Below, one piece after another: positions 36,448-45,141 of a stretch of DNA of 64,000 nt (position 1 is its first letter; every line of letters starts with the position of its first letter). The notes under the pieces are model-generated. The model was not told the DNA's origin, made no database searches, and saw nothing but the letters and a program-made list of their open reading frames with translations. A program made the position numbers and the translations under genes. This DNA comes from Glaciihabitans tibetensis (GTDB lineage: Bacteria; Actinomycetota; Actinomycetes; Actinomycetales; Microbacteriaceae). The DNA lies in NCBI RefSeq assembly GCF_003003265.1, contig NZ_PVTL01000004.1:248001-312000 (forward strand), in the 5' to 3' direction.

Positions 36448-36463
36448 TTGGTCAACTGACCAA
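36448..36463. promoter_or_regulatory. Palindromic operator, probable TetR-binding site
   Basis: TTGGTCAACTGACCAA is an inverted repeat with perfect 7-bp arms and a 2-bp centre, located 36 bp upstream of the first possible tetR start. Size and symmetry fit a TetR dimer. An AT-richer stretch (GACTAAATC) follows, so it may overlap the tetR promoter. Nothing else is seen in 36464-36674 except the promoter side of the plus-strand gene. Confidence 0.75.
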
Positions 36464-36674
36464 CTGGACTAAATCTCGCCTAACCACGGCATCCCGCGCA
36501 ACGATTTCCGCGAGGTTTTACGAACCCGAAACAACGTCACAAGCTGGAAACATTGTCACTGGGCCGGTCCCGAGACCGAGCTAGTCAGACGATGTCTATT
36601 CAGCGCCCGTGGCCAGGCGTTTTCTATGAGGAACCTATCCGCGAGAGGTGAAAGATGCCCACTAGTCTGAGCTT

Positions 36675-37352
36675 GTGACAGAGCCCGCTCCGCAACCTCG
36701 CACGAACGCATGGAGGGCACGAGCGATCCGGCTTTCCGACCGGGTCCCGACGAAGTGGTTCATCACCGGGCTGTCGATCCTGTTCCTCATCGCGTCAGCC
36801 GCATTCGGGGGGCTGGCGGACGCCGCCACGCCCGCTCTCCCCGAACTGAAGCCGGGCGACAGCTTCGCTGGTTCCGAGTTGAAGATCTCCGTGGTGGGCG
36901 CCGTGCTGATCGACGCGTTCCCCGCGCAATCCATTGAACCCGCCGAGGGCAATCGCCTGCTGGTGGTGCGCGCGGTCGTGGAAAACCTCTGGGACAAGCC
37001 CGTACCCACCCTCAATGGCGTCGGCGCCGCAGACAACCTGCGTCCCGTGGACGTGGACGGCCTCGACGCCGACGAAAAGCCACTGACCGTCGCGATCGTG
37101 AGCGATGGCACGATCTCTCCCGCGCTCCAGCCCGGCGTTCCCGTCGAGCTTGCGTTCATCTGGGAAGTTTCCGCCGGTGCGCTCAGCGACGAGGCCAGGC
37201 TGCGAGTCAACATCTTCGACAAGGTCTACTCGCGGGGTGGAGGGGTCGCCTACGGCGAGCGCTTCATCGATCCCTTCGTCGCGGCGTACACGGAGCTTGC
37301 CGTCAATGATGTCGGCGCAGGTGCCACCGCCGAGAGTGAGCAGAACCCGTGA
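36675..37352 (+). CDS. One-TM protein with extracytoplasmic beta domain (first of three)
   Basis: 225 aa: a short cytoplasmic N-terminus, one membrane helix (WFITGLSILFLIASAAFGGLA), then an exterior domain with a beta-sandwich-like pattern (GSELKISVVGAVLIDAFPAQSIEPAEGNRLLVVRAVVENLWDKPVP) reminiscent of DUF4352-type domains. There are no Cys residues. The GTG at 36675 has only a weak ribosome site. Its stop overlaps the next gene's start (GTGA at 37349-37352), so the three genes form one operon. No function can be assigned. Confidence 0.75.
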   Translation: MTEPAPQPRTNAWRARAIRLSDRVPTKWFITGLSILFLIASAAFGGLADAATPALPELKPGDSFAGSELKISVVGAVLIDAFPAQSIEPAEGNRLLVVRAVVENLWDKPVPTLNGVGAADNLRPVDVDGLDADEKPLTVAIVSDGTISPALQPGVPVELAFIWEVSAGALSDEARLRVNIFDKVYSRGGGVAYGERFIDPFVAAYTELAVNDVGAGATAESEQNP

Positions 37353-37987
37353 CCGCGCGCCGTCTTGCCAACCGACACCACAGGCTCCGTCCACGCTCGC
37401 GGAATCAGCACTGGCTCGGTCAGGTCGGCCACGCCGCCGGATTCATCGCCCTCCTCGTGGCCGCAGCAGTGGTCACCGAAACCACGCCGTCGAACGAATT
37501 CTGGCAGGGCCCGATTCCGGTCCCCGGCGAGATCAACGAGACGCTGACCGGCCGGAACATCGAAGCCACGGTGTCCGAGGTGCGTGTCGCACGTTCGGTG
37601 AGAGCCGACACGGGATGGCTGGGCGAGACCTCGGGCATCTGGGTGGTGGTCGACGTGAGCGTCGCCGCGGTCGTCGATGACAACCGCGCTGTGCTCGGAA
37701 CGGCCGAACTCGAAATCGGATCGGTGGTGTACAGCGCCTCGACCCGGCCCGCTACTGCCAGCCTGGCGCTCAAGCCCTTGGCAACCGGGATTCCACGACG
37801 CGGGACACTGGTATTCGAGATTCCCGAGACCGTGCTCGAGTCCGAAGCGGCCGGGGACACCCACATCCACCTCGCCGCCAACGGTGATCCGCGGAGCGAC
37901 TCGCTGATCGTGGTCCCCGTGGACCTGACCGCCGTGACCGTCGAGGACACCCTCGCCATCGAAAGCCCGGAATGGGACGCCCGATGA
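37349..37987 (+). CDS. One-TM protein with extracytoplasmic beta domain (second of three)
   Basis: 212 aa: a very basic N-terminus (ARRLANRHHRLRPRSRNQH), a membrane helix (AAGFIALLVAAAVV), then a beta-rich exterior domain (LTGRNIEATVSEVRVARSVRADTGWLGETSGIWVVVDVSVAAVV). It starts with GTG within the stop of the previous gene and its own stop overlaps the next ATG (ATGA at 37984-37987). Length and layout resemble the first gene, though sequence identity is low. Function unknown. Confidence 0.75.
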   Translation: MTARRLANRHHRLRPRSRNQHWLGQVGHAAGFIALLVAAAVVTETTPSNEFWQGPIPVPGEINETLTGRNIEATVSEVRVARSVRADTGWLGETSGIWVVVDVSVAAVVDDNRAVLGTAELEIGSVVYSASTRPATASLALKPLATGIPRRGTLVFEIPETVLESEAAGDTHIHLAANGDPRSDSLIVVPVDLTAVTVEDTLAIESPEWDAR

Positions 37988-38535
37988 AACGCTGGCTGCG
38001 CAGGAACTTTCTCGGCCTGATCGCAATCGTGTTGTTGGTGCCGGCAACCGTGGCGATCACCTTCGCAAACGAACTGGGTTCGTACGACCGGTCCCGCGCT
38101 ACGGAGGCCATTTCCGTGGCAGCTGCCGACCCCGCGGACTACGCGGGGACCGGCTGGCAGCTGACGGACGTGCGTCGAATTCCGTGGGGCAGCGACGAGG
38201 GCGCGGATGCGGGTATTCCCCGGGGTACCGACCTGGTCCTTGTCACGGTGGAGGTCACTCCAGACAGGTTAGACGCAGACGGCCTGCCGCCCCTCTGCAT
38301 CGTTCGCCTCGACGAGATGGACGGCACCTCCGTCCAGCGCAGCTGGGCAAACGCCTCCTCCGACCTCAGCGACTACCGCGCGAGCGAGGGTGTCGAGTCG
38401 TATTGCACACGCGAAACGGTGGACCCCTACCTCCTGGAGTCGATCTTTCTGGTGCCCTCTGATGCCAGCGACGAGCTGGCTATGGGGGTGCAGGTAGAGC
38501 AGGAACTACCCCGCTACCTCAGCCTTCGGCTCTAG
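37984..38535 (+). CDS. One-TM protein with extracytoplasmic domain (third of three)
   Basis: 183 aa: KRWLRRNFLGLIAIVLLVPATVAITFA membrane anchor, then a domain with two Cys (PLCIVRLDEMDG and ESYCTRETVD) that may form a disulfide outside the cell. The start is ATG 37984 overlapping the previous stop (ATGA); an ATG at 37972 in frame is less likely. Its 3' end overlaps the 3' end of the convergent polytopic gene by 30 bp, an arrangement that suggests antisense or mutual transcription effects. Confidence 0.75.
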   Translation: MKRWLRRNFLGLIAIVLLVPATVAITFANELGSYDRSRATEAISVAAADPADYAGTGWQLTDVRRIPWGSDEGADAGIPRGTDLVLVTVEVTPDRLDADGLPPLCIVRLDEMDGTSVQRSWANASSDLSDYRASEGVESYCTRETVDPYLLESIFLVPSDASDELAMGVQVEQELPRYLSLRL

Positions 38536-39777
38536 ATCGGCGCCGTCCTCGCGGCGCTCCTCGAGCCGGCGCAGGCAGAAGTCGTAGGCGGCCGCGATCA
38601 GGCAGATCTGCAGGGGCTCGAGGATCACGTTGACGGCGAACAGCAGCATCCCGTCGAAATGCATCCACCAGGACACGAGGTCGTGGGGGCCGATGATACG
38701 AACGCCGGCGAAGAGCAGCCACGTTGTCGCGGACTCGAGCACGGTGTGCGCCAGCACGAACAGCCCCATCGGGAGCACGCCGGCCTTCCAGATCAGCACG
38801 AGAGCGTTGGCCAGGGGTGTCCAGCGGCCCACAAAGTCGGCCCCGATGTCCTTGGCCCTGCGGCGTACCCCCTGCGGCACGGCCTGGATTCGGCTGCGGG
38901 CGCCGGTGTAATAGCGGTGCGTCGTCGGGAAGGCCACCTTCGGCTTCGCGAGGGCCCGCCCGTACACGATGCCGGCCAGGGTGAGCCACGCGATCGGGAA
39001 GAGCAGCAGCCCGCCAGCCTGGGCGACCGCCCATTCGAGTCCGCCCATCGCCACTCCGAGCGGGGCAAACGCCGCAGCTATCGACGCGACGAATTCGTCG
39101 AACGTCTGGGTCGCCGTCCGGGAGGCGACCCAGCCCTGAAGGTCCTTGGTGTACGTGCTGATGAGAAAGAGGGTGAGGTAGACCCAGACGGACTCCAGGT
39201 ATACCGCTACGAGGTTGGTCCACCGCGGCAAGCGGGAGGCATACCGCTTGAGCAGGTACCGGCCGGCGTAGGCGATGACGATGACCGAGATGGATGCCAC
39301 GTTGAGTTCGAGTTCCAACGGGCGGCCACCGGGTCTGTCATCGAACACGTTGACCTTGGACAGGGCGGATTGCGCGTACTGGATCGTGTCATCCGCGAGG
39401 AGCTGCCAGGCCGCGTAGAACGCGAAGAACGGCACGATGGTGACGAGGAAGATGTCCTGCACCCGGCCGCGCGGGTCAGGCAGCGCTGTGTCCTCGGGGG
39501 CGGCCGCACGGTCGACGGCATCCTCACCCTTGCTGCGCAGGTCAGTAAACGCGGGCATCGCCTCCCTGAGCGTCAGGAACATGGCGATGTAGCTGGCAAG
39601 CCGCGCAAGGATGGCCAGCGGCATGATCAGCAGCCCGGCCAGGGCGCTGGTCGCGCCAAAAGTGGCCGCCAGCTCGATCAGCAGGTACCGGGCCAGCCAC
39701 CCCGCGAGATACCACGCGAGCAGCACCGGCCACCGGGCAGCGACGAGTCGCGCGGCGCGAGTCAGAATCGTGAACAC
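38506..39777 (-). CDS. Polytopic membrane protein of unknown function
   Basis: 423 aa with about nine or ten hydrophobic segments, ending in a hydrophilic, charged tail (EERREDGADLEPKAEVAG). Segments such as LARLASYIAMFLTLREAMPAF and GPHDLVSWWMHFDGMLLFAVN are notable, but I do not recognise a family. There is no transport or enzyme motif. It converges with the three one-TM genes, overlapping the third by 30 bp, and may belong to the same membrane assembly. The ATG at 39777 starts directly at the first hydrophobic segment. Confidence 0.72.
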   Translation of the reverse strand: MFTILTRAARLVAARWPVLLAWYLAGWLARYLLIELAATFGATSALAGLLIMPLAILARLASYIAMFLTLREAMPAFTDLRSKGEDAVDRAAAPEDTALPDPRGRVQDIFLVTIVPFFAFYAAWQLLADDTIQYAQSALSKVNVFDDRPGGRPLELELNVASISVIVIAYAGRYLLKRYASRLPRWTNLVAVYLESVWVYLTLFLISTYTKDLQGWVASRTATQTFDEFVASIAAAFAPLGVAMGGLEWAVAQAGGLLLFPIAWLTLAGIVYGRALAKPKVAFPTTHRYYTGARSRIQAVPQGVRRRAKDIGADFVGRWTPLANALVLIWKAGVLPMGLFVLAHTVLESATTWLLFAGVRIIGPHDLVSWWMHFDGMLLFAVNVILEPLQICLIAAAYDFCLRRLEERREDGADLEPKAEVAG

Positions 39778-39844
39778 GGGCTCAGGCTACAGGTGCGCTG
39801 ACCCTGGCGCTGCACGGCGCTGCACCACGCTGCATCAGGCCGGG

Positions 39845-40681
39845 TCAGGGGTGACGAGGCGCAACGCGCTGGAGCTGGAGCCGTCGTTCGCAGTAGACGT
39901 AGAGCCAGGCGTACCCGATCACTGCGGCCCCAATCATCCCCACGAACAAGGGCGACGCGATTCGCTCGCCGCGGAGATCACTGCCGGAGAGGAGCAATGC
40001 CAGCACTATGAACGCGAGGCTGACGAGTTGCGCCTGCATCATCCACTTGAACGAAGTCCACCGGTCGTCCACCAGCATCCAGGCGTTGACGGCGCCGGGC
40101 AGCGTCAGGATCGCGCCGACCACCCGCCCGGTCAGGGGCGTCACGTCCCATGCCCACACGTCCACTACCGCGGCGGGAAAGACGAACAGCAGCGCTCCCG
40201 CCAGCAGTGATGCCAGGCCGAGCGACGCGAAGGCCAATCGTGCGAACAGGGGAATGCGGATGTCGGTGTCCTCGGGTTTCCCCGTGTCCGCGGTGCGGTT
40301 CAGCACCCACACCACCACGATCAGCACGGGTGTGGTCACGTAGAGCACGGCCCAGACAATGAACGAGAGGTGCCCGGGATGGAATCGGTCCCAGTGCAGC
40401 AGCGTCGCGATTGCCAGCAGCGACGCGAACAGAAAGACGGCGGGAATCCCGTACTGCACCCGGTGCCACCGGCGCAATCGCAGCAGGTTGGCGAAATAGA
40501 CCAGCCCGCCGACGTAGGCAGCACCCAGCAGCATCGCGGTGAGGGGAGGCGCAATCGTCCACGCGAAGAGGGCGTCTGTGCGGGTGGCGAACCCGATCAG
40601 CAACACCGCGGCCACCGCAAGAAACGGAAGGATCACCAGCGCCACCACGCGCGTGAAGGGGTGGATCATGTCACGTTCCAT
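39845..40681 (-). CDS. Multi-pass membrane protein of unknown function
   Basis: 278 aa with about eight predicted membrane helices and short polar loops (NRTADTGKPEDTD). It begins MERDMIHPFTRVVALVILPFLAVAAVLLI; a second ATG four codons in (40669) has GGAAC before it and may be the true start. It lies 8 bp downstream of the STAND ATPase gene, so the two are likely co-transcribed. No family is recognised. Confidence 0.7.
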   Translation of the reverse strand: MERDMIHPFTRVVALVILPFLAVAAVLLIGFATRTDALFAWTIAPPLTAMLLGAAYVGGLVYFANLLRLRRWHRVQYGIPAVFLFASLLAIATLLHWDRFHPGHLSFIVWAVLYVTTPVLIVVVWVLNRTADTGKPEDTDIRIPLFARLAFASLGLASLLAGALLFVFPAAVVDVWAWDVTPLTGRVVGAILTLPGAVNAWMLVDDRWTSFKWMMQAQLVSLAFIVLALLLSGSDLRGERIASPLFVGMIGAAVIGYAWLYVYCERRLQLQRVAPRHP

Positions 40682-40689
40682 CTCGCCGC

Positions 40690-43323
40690 CTACACCCGTA
40701 ACGCCAGATCGACGGCTTCCGCGGACGTCAGCGCTCGCCCCGCCGTCCGCGCGGCCTCGAACTGCTGCGCCGTCGCTGGCCCACGCAGCTGCTCCACAAA
40801 CGAGCTGTGGAAAGAGAAACTGCCCGCGTTATAGATTCCGTTCAGTTCCCTCAGGCACTCTGAAGCGCCGAGGAGCGCACCCGCGGTATCGACGTCCCCG
40901 CCGGCTGCCGCGACAGCAACGAATCCCTCGAGCCCGTAGGCGATGCCCTCACCGTGCGCCAGCCGTGCCGACAGAATGAGACTTTCGCTGAACGCGTTCC
41001 GAGCCGCGTCCCGGTCACCGAGAAACAGGCTGGCCCATCCGAGGTGGTTCAGCGCGACGCCCTCGCCCAGTTCGTCGCTCACCTGTCGCGCCAGGGCCAG
41101 ACTGCGGCGGAACCGTTCGAGAGCCTCCGTCGTTCGCTGTTGCAACAGCTCGACTCGCCCCATGGTGACCAGGGCCATCGCCTGGCCCCACAGGTTGCCC
41201 GAATCGCTGAACAGCTTGAGACTGCGTTCCATCACCTGCTCGGCCCGCGGCGGATCGGGGGTGCGCGCTACCAGCATCGCCAACGCGAGAGAAACGAGCG
41301 CGAGCGCCTCCCCCGCTGCATCCCCCTCTTCGTGGAACAGCTCGGCGGATTCGGTCAGGCCGGGCACCACCCGATCGTCCGGGTCCTGCCAGAAGGAAAT
41401 CGCGCAGGTGTAGTAGAGCGCGATCGCCCGGGCCAGGCCATCCAGCTTCGCTCCGTCACGGGCGCCGGCATCGAGCACTTCCTGCATCCAGCCGACTACC
41501 TCACCGCGATTGCCATCCACCCACCAGTAGATGTACAGCGACCAGGCGAATCGGGTGGCGGCACGAAGGTCGTTTTTGTCGAGCAGGTACCGCACCGCAC
41601 TTCGCAAGTTATCGCGATCGTGACCGAGTTGCTCCACCCAACGCCCCTGCTGTGCCCCGAGCAGCTGACCGGAGGCCGCCGTCGCGAGAGCGACGAAGTA
41701 GTCTGCGTGGCGCCGCCTGAGGTACTCCAGCGTTCCCGCGCGCTGCAGTTCTTCGAGCGCGTATTCCTTGACGGTGGAGAGCATGGAGAAGTACGCGTGC
41801 TCGCCTCGATCCTCCTGGCGCACCAGCGAGTTGTCGACGAGTCGTCCGAGCAGGGTGAGGATGTCGGTCGGCATGGTTTCCGGAGCCTCGGCGGTCATCG
41901 CAGCGACTGCCTCGACTGCCTCGAGGGAAAATGCGCCGTCGAACACACCGAGGGCGGACAGCAGGTTCTTCTCCTGCGCATTGAGCAGCTGCGTGCTCCA
42001 CTCGATCGTGCGCCGCAGGGTTTGCTGGCGAACGGGCAGGTCGCGCGGGCCGCCCTCGAGCAAAGGTAGCCGCCGGTTCAGGCGCGCGAGCATGGCCGCT
42101 GGTGGCAACAGTCGCACTCGGGCAGCGGCGAGTTCCAGCGCCAGCGGAACTCCGTCGAGCGCGACGCAGATCTTGCCGATGGCGATGTAGTTCGACTCTG
42201 TTACCTCGAAGTCCGGCTTGACCGAATGGACGCGCTCGACGAACAACGCGACCGCGGGTGCCGCGATCACCTCAGCCAGACTGGCCCGCCCGCTCAGGGC
42301 GGGCAGCTCGAGTGGACCGACCTCAAAACCCCGCTCAGCGCTCAGGCGCAACAGCGTGCGGCTCGTCAGCAGGAGGTGAAGCTGCGGCGCTTCGACGAGC
42401 AGTTCGCTGACGGTGTCTGCCGCATCGATGATCTGCTCAAAATTGTCCAGCAGGAGCAGCATCTTGCGGGAGCGCAGCGCGCCAATCACCTTGGCCTTCA
42501 GCGGGGTGTCCCCCGCATCGCGGATGCCGAGAGCGTCCGCGATGGCGTTGACAACCAGGAGTGGGTCATGAACCGCCGCGAGGTCGACAAAATAGGTGCC
42601 GCCGGCAAACTCGCCGGAGAGCCGGCTCGCCACATCGATTGCGAGCCGACTCTTGCCGATCCCGCCCGGGCCGGTGACGGTCACGAGGCGGGCACCATCC
42701 ACGCCGATCATGCGCTCCAGCGCTTCGACCTCGGTCTGCCTGCCGATGAGCTCGGTGAGTGGCACCGGAAGTCTCCGTGCTTCCTGACGGGCGGGCGCCG
42801 GTGTCGGCGCGGGCGCGCTCGAAGGCGCTGTCTCGGTACGGCGGCTCTGGTCGAAACGCTCGGCGAGCAGGGTCGCAAGGTCGCCCTCCACGAGCACGGC
42901 CAGCTCGCGAGCGGTCGAGAAGTACTTGAACGACGCGGTGTCATCCTCGCGAATCTGGTTGAGCAGCTCGCCCAGCCGTGGCTCGCGCTCGCCTGCCGTC
43001 TCTTTGATATAGATCAGCTTCGGCAGGGCGGGAGCCAGGATGTACTCGTCCTCGAGGCCCGACACCGTCTCCCCGGGCGCCACCCAGCCGTATCGTTCCC
43101 AGTAGAGGCCAACAAACACATCGCTCTGCGCGAGGTACGCCCGATACAGCTCCCGCGGCGGGTGAGGCCGGGCGCCGAGCTCGAACATCACCGGCGCGAG
43201 GTGCAGCCGCTCCACCGCTGAGCGGGTCGACTTGCGTTCCTCCGCGAGCTCCTTGAGGGTCGAACTCACGAACACGCGGAGCCGTTGGTCCGGCGTGCGG
43301 ATGCCAAGCGGAGCAGTCGTCAT
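40690..43323 (-). CDS. STAND ATPase with N-terminal DUF4062 and C-terminal TPR region
   Basis: About 877 aa. Order: DUF4062 (about 10-160, QRLRVFVSSTLKELAEER, VGLYWERYGWV), a Pro/Ala linker, an NB-ARC-like NTPase (about 190-480; Walker A GPGGIGKSRLAID near 217, Walker B LLLLDNFEQ, LLLTSRTLL, GVPLALELAAARVRLLPP), then helical TPR-like repeats to the end. The protein belongs to the signal-transducing STAND class related to AfsR/LuxR-type regulators but lacks a C-terminal LuxR helix-turn-helix. DUF4062 is structurally TIR-like and may be an effector. ATG 43323 is used; GTG 43353 with GGGGGTGG upstream would add ten residues. Confidence 0.88.
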   Translation of the reverse strand: MTTAPLGIRTPDQRLRVFVSSTLKELAEERKSTRSAVERLHLAPVMFELGARPHPPRELYRAYLAQSDVFVGLYWERYGWVAPGETVSGLEDEYILAPALPKLIYIKETAGEREPRLGELLNQIREDDTASFKYFSTARELAVLVEGDLATLLAERFDQSRRTETAPSSAPAPTPAPARQEARRLPVPLTELIGRQTEVEALERMIGVDGARLVTVTGPGGIGKSRLAIDVASRLSGEFAGGTYFVDLAAVHDPLLVVNAIADALGIRDAGDTPLKAKVIGALRSRKMLLLLDNFEQIIDAADTVSELLVEAPQLHLLLTSRTLLRLSAERGFEVGPLELPALSGRASLAEVIAAPAVALFVERVHSVKPDFEVTESNYIAIGKICVALDGVPLALELAAARVRLLPPAAMLARLNRRLPLLEGGPRDLPVRQQTLRRTIEWSTQLLNAQEKNLLSALGVFDGAFSLEAVEAVAAMTAEAPETMPTDILTLLGRLVDNSLVRQEDRGEHAYFSMLSTVKEYALEELQRAGTLEYLRRRHADYFVALATAASGQLLGAQQGRWVEQLGHDRDNLRSAVRYLLDKNDLRAATRFAWSLYIYWWVDGNRGEVVGWMQEVLDAGARDGAKLDGLARAIALYYTCAISFWQDPDDRVVPGLTESAELFHEEGDAAGEALALVSLALAMLVARTPDPPRAEQVMERSLKLFSDSGNLWGQAMALVTMGRVELLQQRTTEALERFRRSLALARQVSDELGEGVALNHLGWASLFLGDRDAARNAFSESLILSARLAHGEGIAYGLEGFVAVAAAGGDVDTAGALLGASECLRELNGIYNAGSFSFHSSFVEQLRGPATAQQFEAARTAGRALTSAEAVDLALRV

Positions 43324-43396
43324 GTCAGGAATTCTGAGGGTCGGGGGCTTCACCTGTCCACCCCCGTGCGGGTTACACTCACAGCTATTCAGTGAC

Positions 43397-43456
43397 GAAG
43401 CCGTAGTAAGAGATGCCGCAGTAAAAGATGCCGCAGTGAAGAAGCCGCAGTGAAGA
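43397..43456. repeat. 15-bp tandem repeat in a divergent promoter region
   Basis: Four units of GATGCCGCAGTGAAG type end 9 bp before the start of the oxidoreductase gene, so the repeat includes that gene's ribosome-binding region (GAAGAGG). Confidence 0.85.
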
Positions 43457-43465
43457 GGCGCACCC

Positions 43466-45121
43466 ATGACGGAACCAGCTCCCTCGAGCCTCCCGCTCAT
43501 CGTGCTGTCGGCCGGGTCTGCCACCGCCCGGTCCCTGGTCGCCGGGCAACTCCAGCGGCGCTACCCGGCGGATTACCGCATCGTGGTTGCTGCGAATCCC
43601 GCGAACGCGCGGGCGACCCTCGACCAGGCCGGCGCGGAACACCAGCAGCTCGCCCTGCTGCTGTCGGACGGCGACGAGCCTCTCTTCGCCGCCGCTCGTC
43701 GCCTCTTTCCCGATTCCCGTCGCGGGCTGCTGATTGACTGGGGGTCGTGGTCCGAACGGTCAACCGCGCGTCGGGTGCTCGAGCTGATGGCGACGAATCA
43801 CATCGACTCCTACGTGGTGACACCGCGCGAGAGCCGCGACGAGGGTTTCCACCGCACCGTGACCGAGTTACTGCACGAGTGGGAGCGTGCCGCGGGCGCG
43901 CTCCCGGGCGGCCGACCCGACATCACCGTGGCCGGTCATGACGCACTGCCGCGCACCCACGAGATCCGGCGCTTTCTGTCGCGGGCGACGGTACCTTTCG
44001 AGTCGGTCACCCTGAACAGCGCGGCATCCCCCAATGTGCGTCTGGGAGACGGTCGGGTGTTGGTCGCACCCGACAACACCCAGCTGGCCACGGCCATCGG
44101 GCTCGACACGTCCGTTCCCACCGACGAACTCGTCGACCTCGCGATCGTTGGTGCCGGACCCGCCGGGCTCGCCGCGGCAGTGTATGCCGCATCGGAGGGG
44201 CTGAACACGCTGGTCGTCGAGCGGGACGCCGTCGGAGGGCAGGCGGGTTCGAGCTCGTTGATCCGCAACTACCTCGGCTTCTCGCGGGGCGTGTCCGGCG
44301 CCGATCTGTCCCAGCGCGCTTACCAGCAGGCGTGGACCTTTGGCGCCCGGTTCGCGCACACCCGGGAGGTAATCGGTATGTCAAGCGAACGGGACTGGTT
44401 CGCTCTTCGGGTGTCTCCCGAAGACACCGTGCGCGCTCGATCGGTCGTCCTGGCCACGGGCGTGACCTACCGCAGGCTCAGCCTCGCCGGGCTGGAGCCC
44501 TGGGTCGGATCCGCAGTCTTCTACGGCGTCTCCGCGGTCGAGGCCAAGGCTCAGGCAGGCAGGATCGTGCACGTTGTCGGCGGGGGCAACTCTGCTGGCC
44601 AGGCCGCGCTCCACCTCGCCCGGTACGCGTCGTCTGTGACGATCATCGTGCGCGGCGCATCCCTCGCCGAAAGCATGTCGCAGTACCTCATCGACCAGCT
44701 CACAGCGGCCGGGGTGGTCATCGCCACCGAGGCGAAAGTCGTGGGGGGCGGGGGTTCGAACGACGGACTCGATCACCTCGTGGTGCGCAATCGCCAGAGT
44801 GGGGCGGATGCCACGGTTCGAAGCGACGCGCTGTTCATCACCATCGGGGCCGCACCACACACGCAGTGGCTGCCCGACGAGATACTGCGCGACCAGTGGG
44901 GCTTCGTCCTTACCGGAAACGACGTTCTGGCCGAGGGCGGCCGCCGGGCGTGGCCGCACAGCCGGCCGCCGGCCGCGCTCGAATCATCCGTCCCCGGAGT
45001 TTTCGCCGTCGGCGACGTGCGGCGCGCCTCGGTCAAGCGGGTCGCGAACGCGGTCGGTGAGGGATCGGTCGTGGTGTCGGCGGTGCACGCGTTCCTGGCG
45101 GAACGGGTGCCGGCGGGCTAG
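43466..45121 (+). CDS. Thioredoxin-reductase-like flavoprotein with receiver-like N-terminus, no CxxC
   Basis: 551 aa. The C-terminal 330 residues follow thioredoxin reductase: FAD-binding VGAGPAGLAAAVYAASEGL (about 228-246), ERDAVGGQAGSSSLIRNYLGF, NADPH-binding VGGGNSAGQAALHLARYA (about 370-387) and the second FAD motif GVFAVGDVR. The position of the redox-active CxxC is occupied by VSAVEA (about 353-358), so disulfide reduction by the usual route is not possible. Residues 1-125 look like a degenerate response-regulator receiver, and about 130-200 may be a thioredoxin-like domain (PDITVAGHDALPRTHEIRRFLSR). Such fusions are known in actinobacteria; physiological substrate unknown. ATG 43466 has GAAGAGG upstream. 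Confidence 0.85.
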   Translation: MTEPAPSSLPLIVLSAGSATARSLVAGQLQRRYPADYRIVVAANPANARATLDQAGAEHQQLALLLSDGDEPLFAAARRLFPDSRRGLLIDWGSWSERSTARRVLELMATNHIDSYVVTPRESRDEGFHRTVTELLHEWERAAGALPGGRPDITVAGHDALPRTHEIRRFLSRATVPFESVTLNSAASPNVRLGDGRVLVAPDNTQLATAIGLDTSVPTDELVDLAIVGAGPAGLAAAVYAASEGLNTLVVERDAVGGQAGSSSLIRNYLGFSRGVSGADLSQRAYQQAWTFGARFAHTREVIGMSSERDWFALRVSPEDTVRARSVVLATGVTYRRLSLAGLEPWVGSAVFYGVSAVEAKAQAGRIVHVVGGGNSAGQAALHLARYASSVTIIVRGASLAESMSQYLIDQLTAAGVVIATEAKVVGGGGSNDGLDHLVVRNRQSGADATVRSDALFITIGAAPHTQWLPDEILRDQWGFVLTGNDVLAEGGRRAWPHSRPPAALESSVPGVFAVGDVRRASVKRVANAVGEGSVVVSAVHAFLAERVPAG

Positions 45122-45141
45122 CTAAGGTTCAGCGCTGCTGC

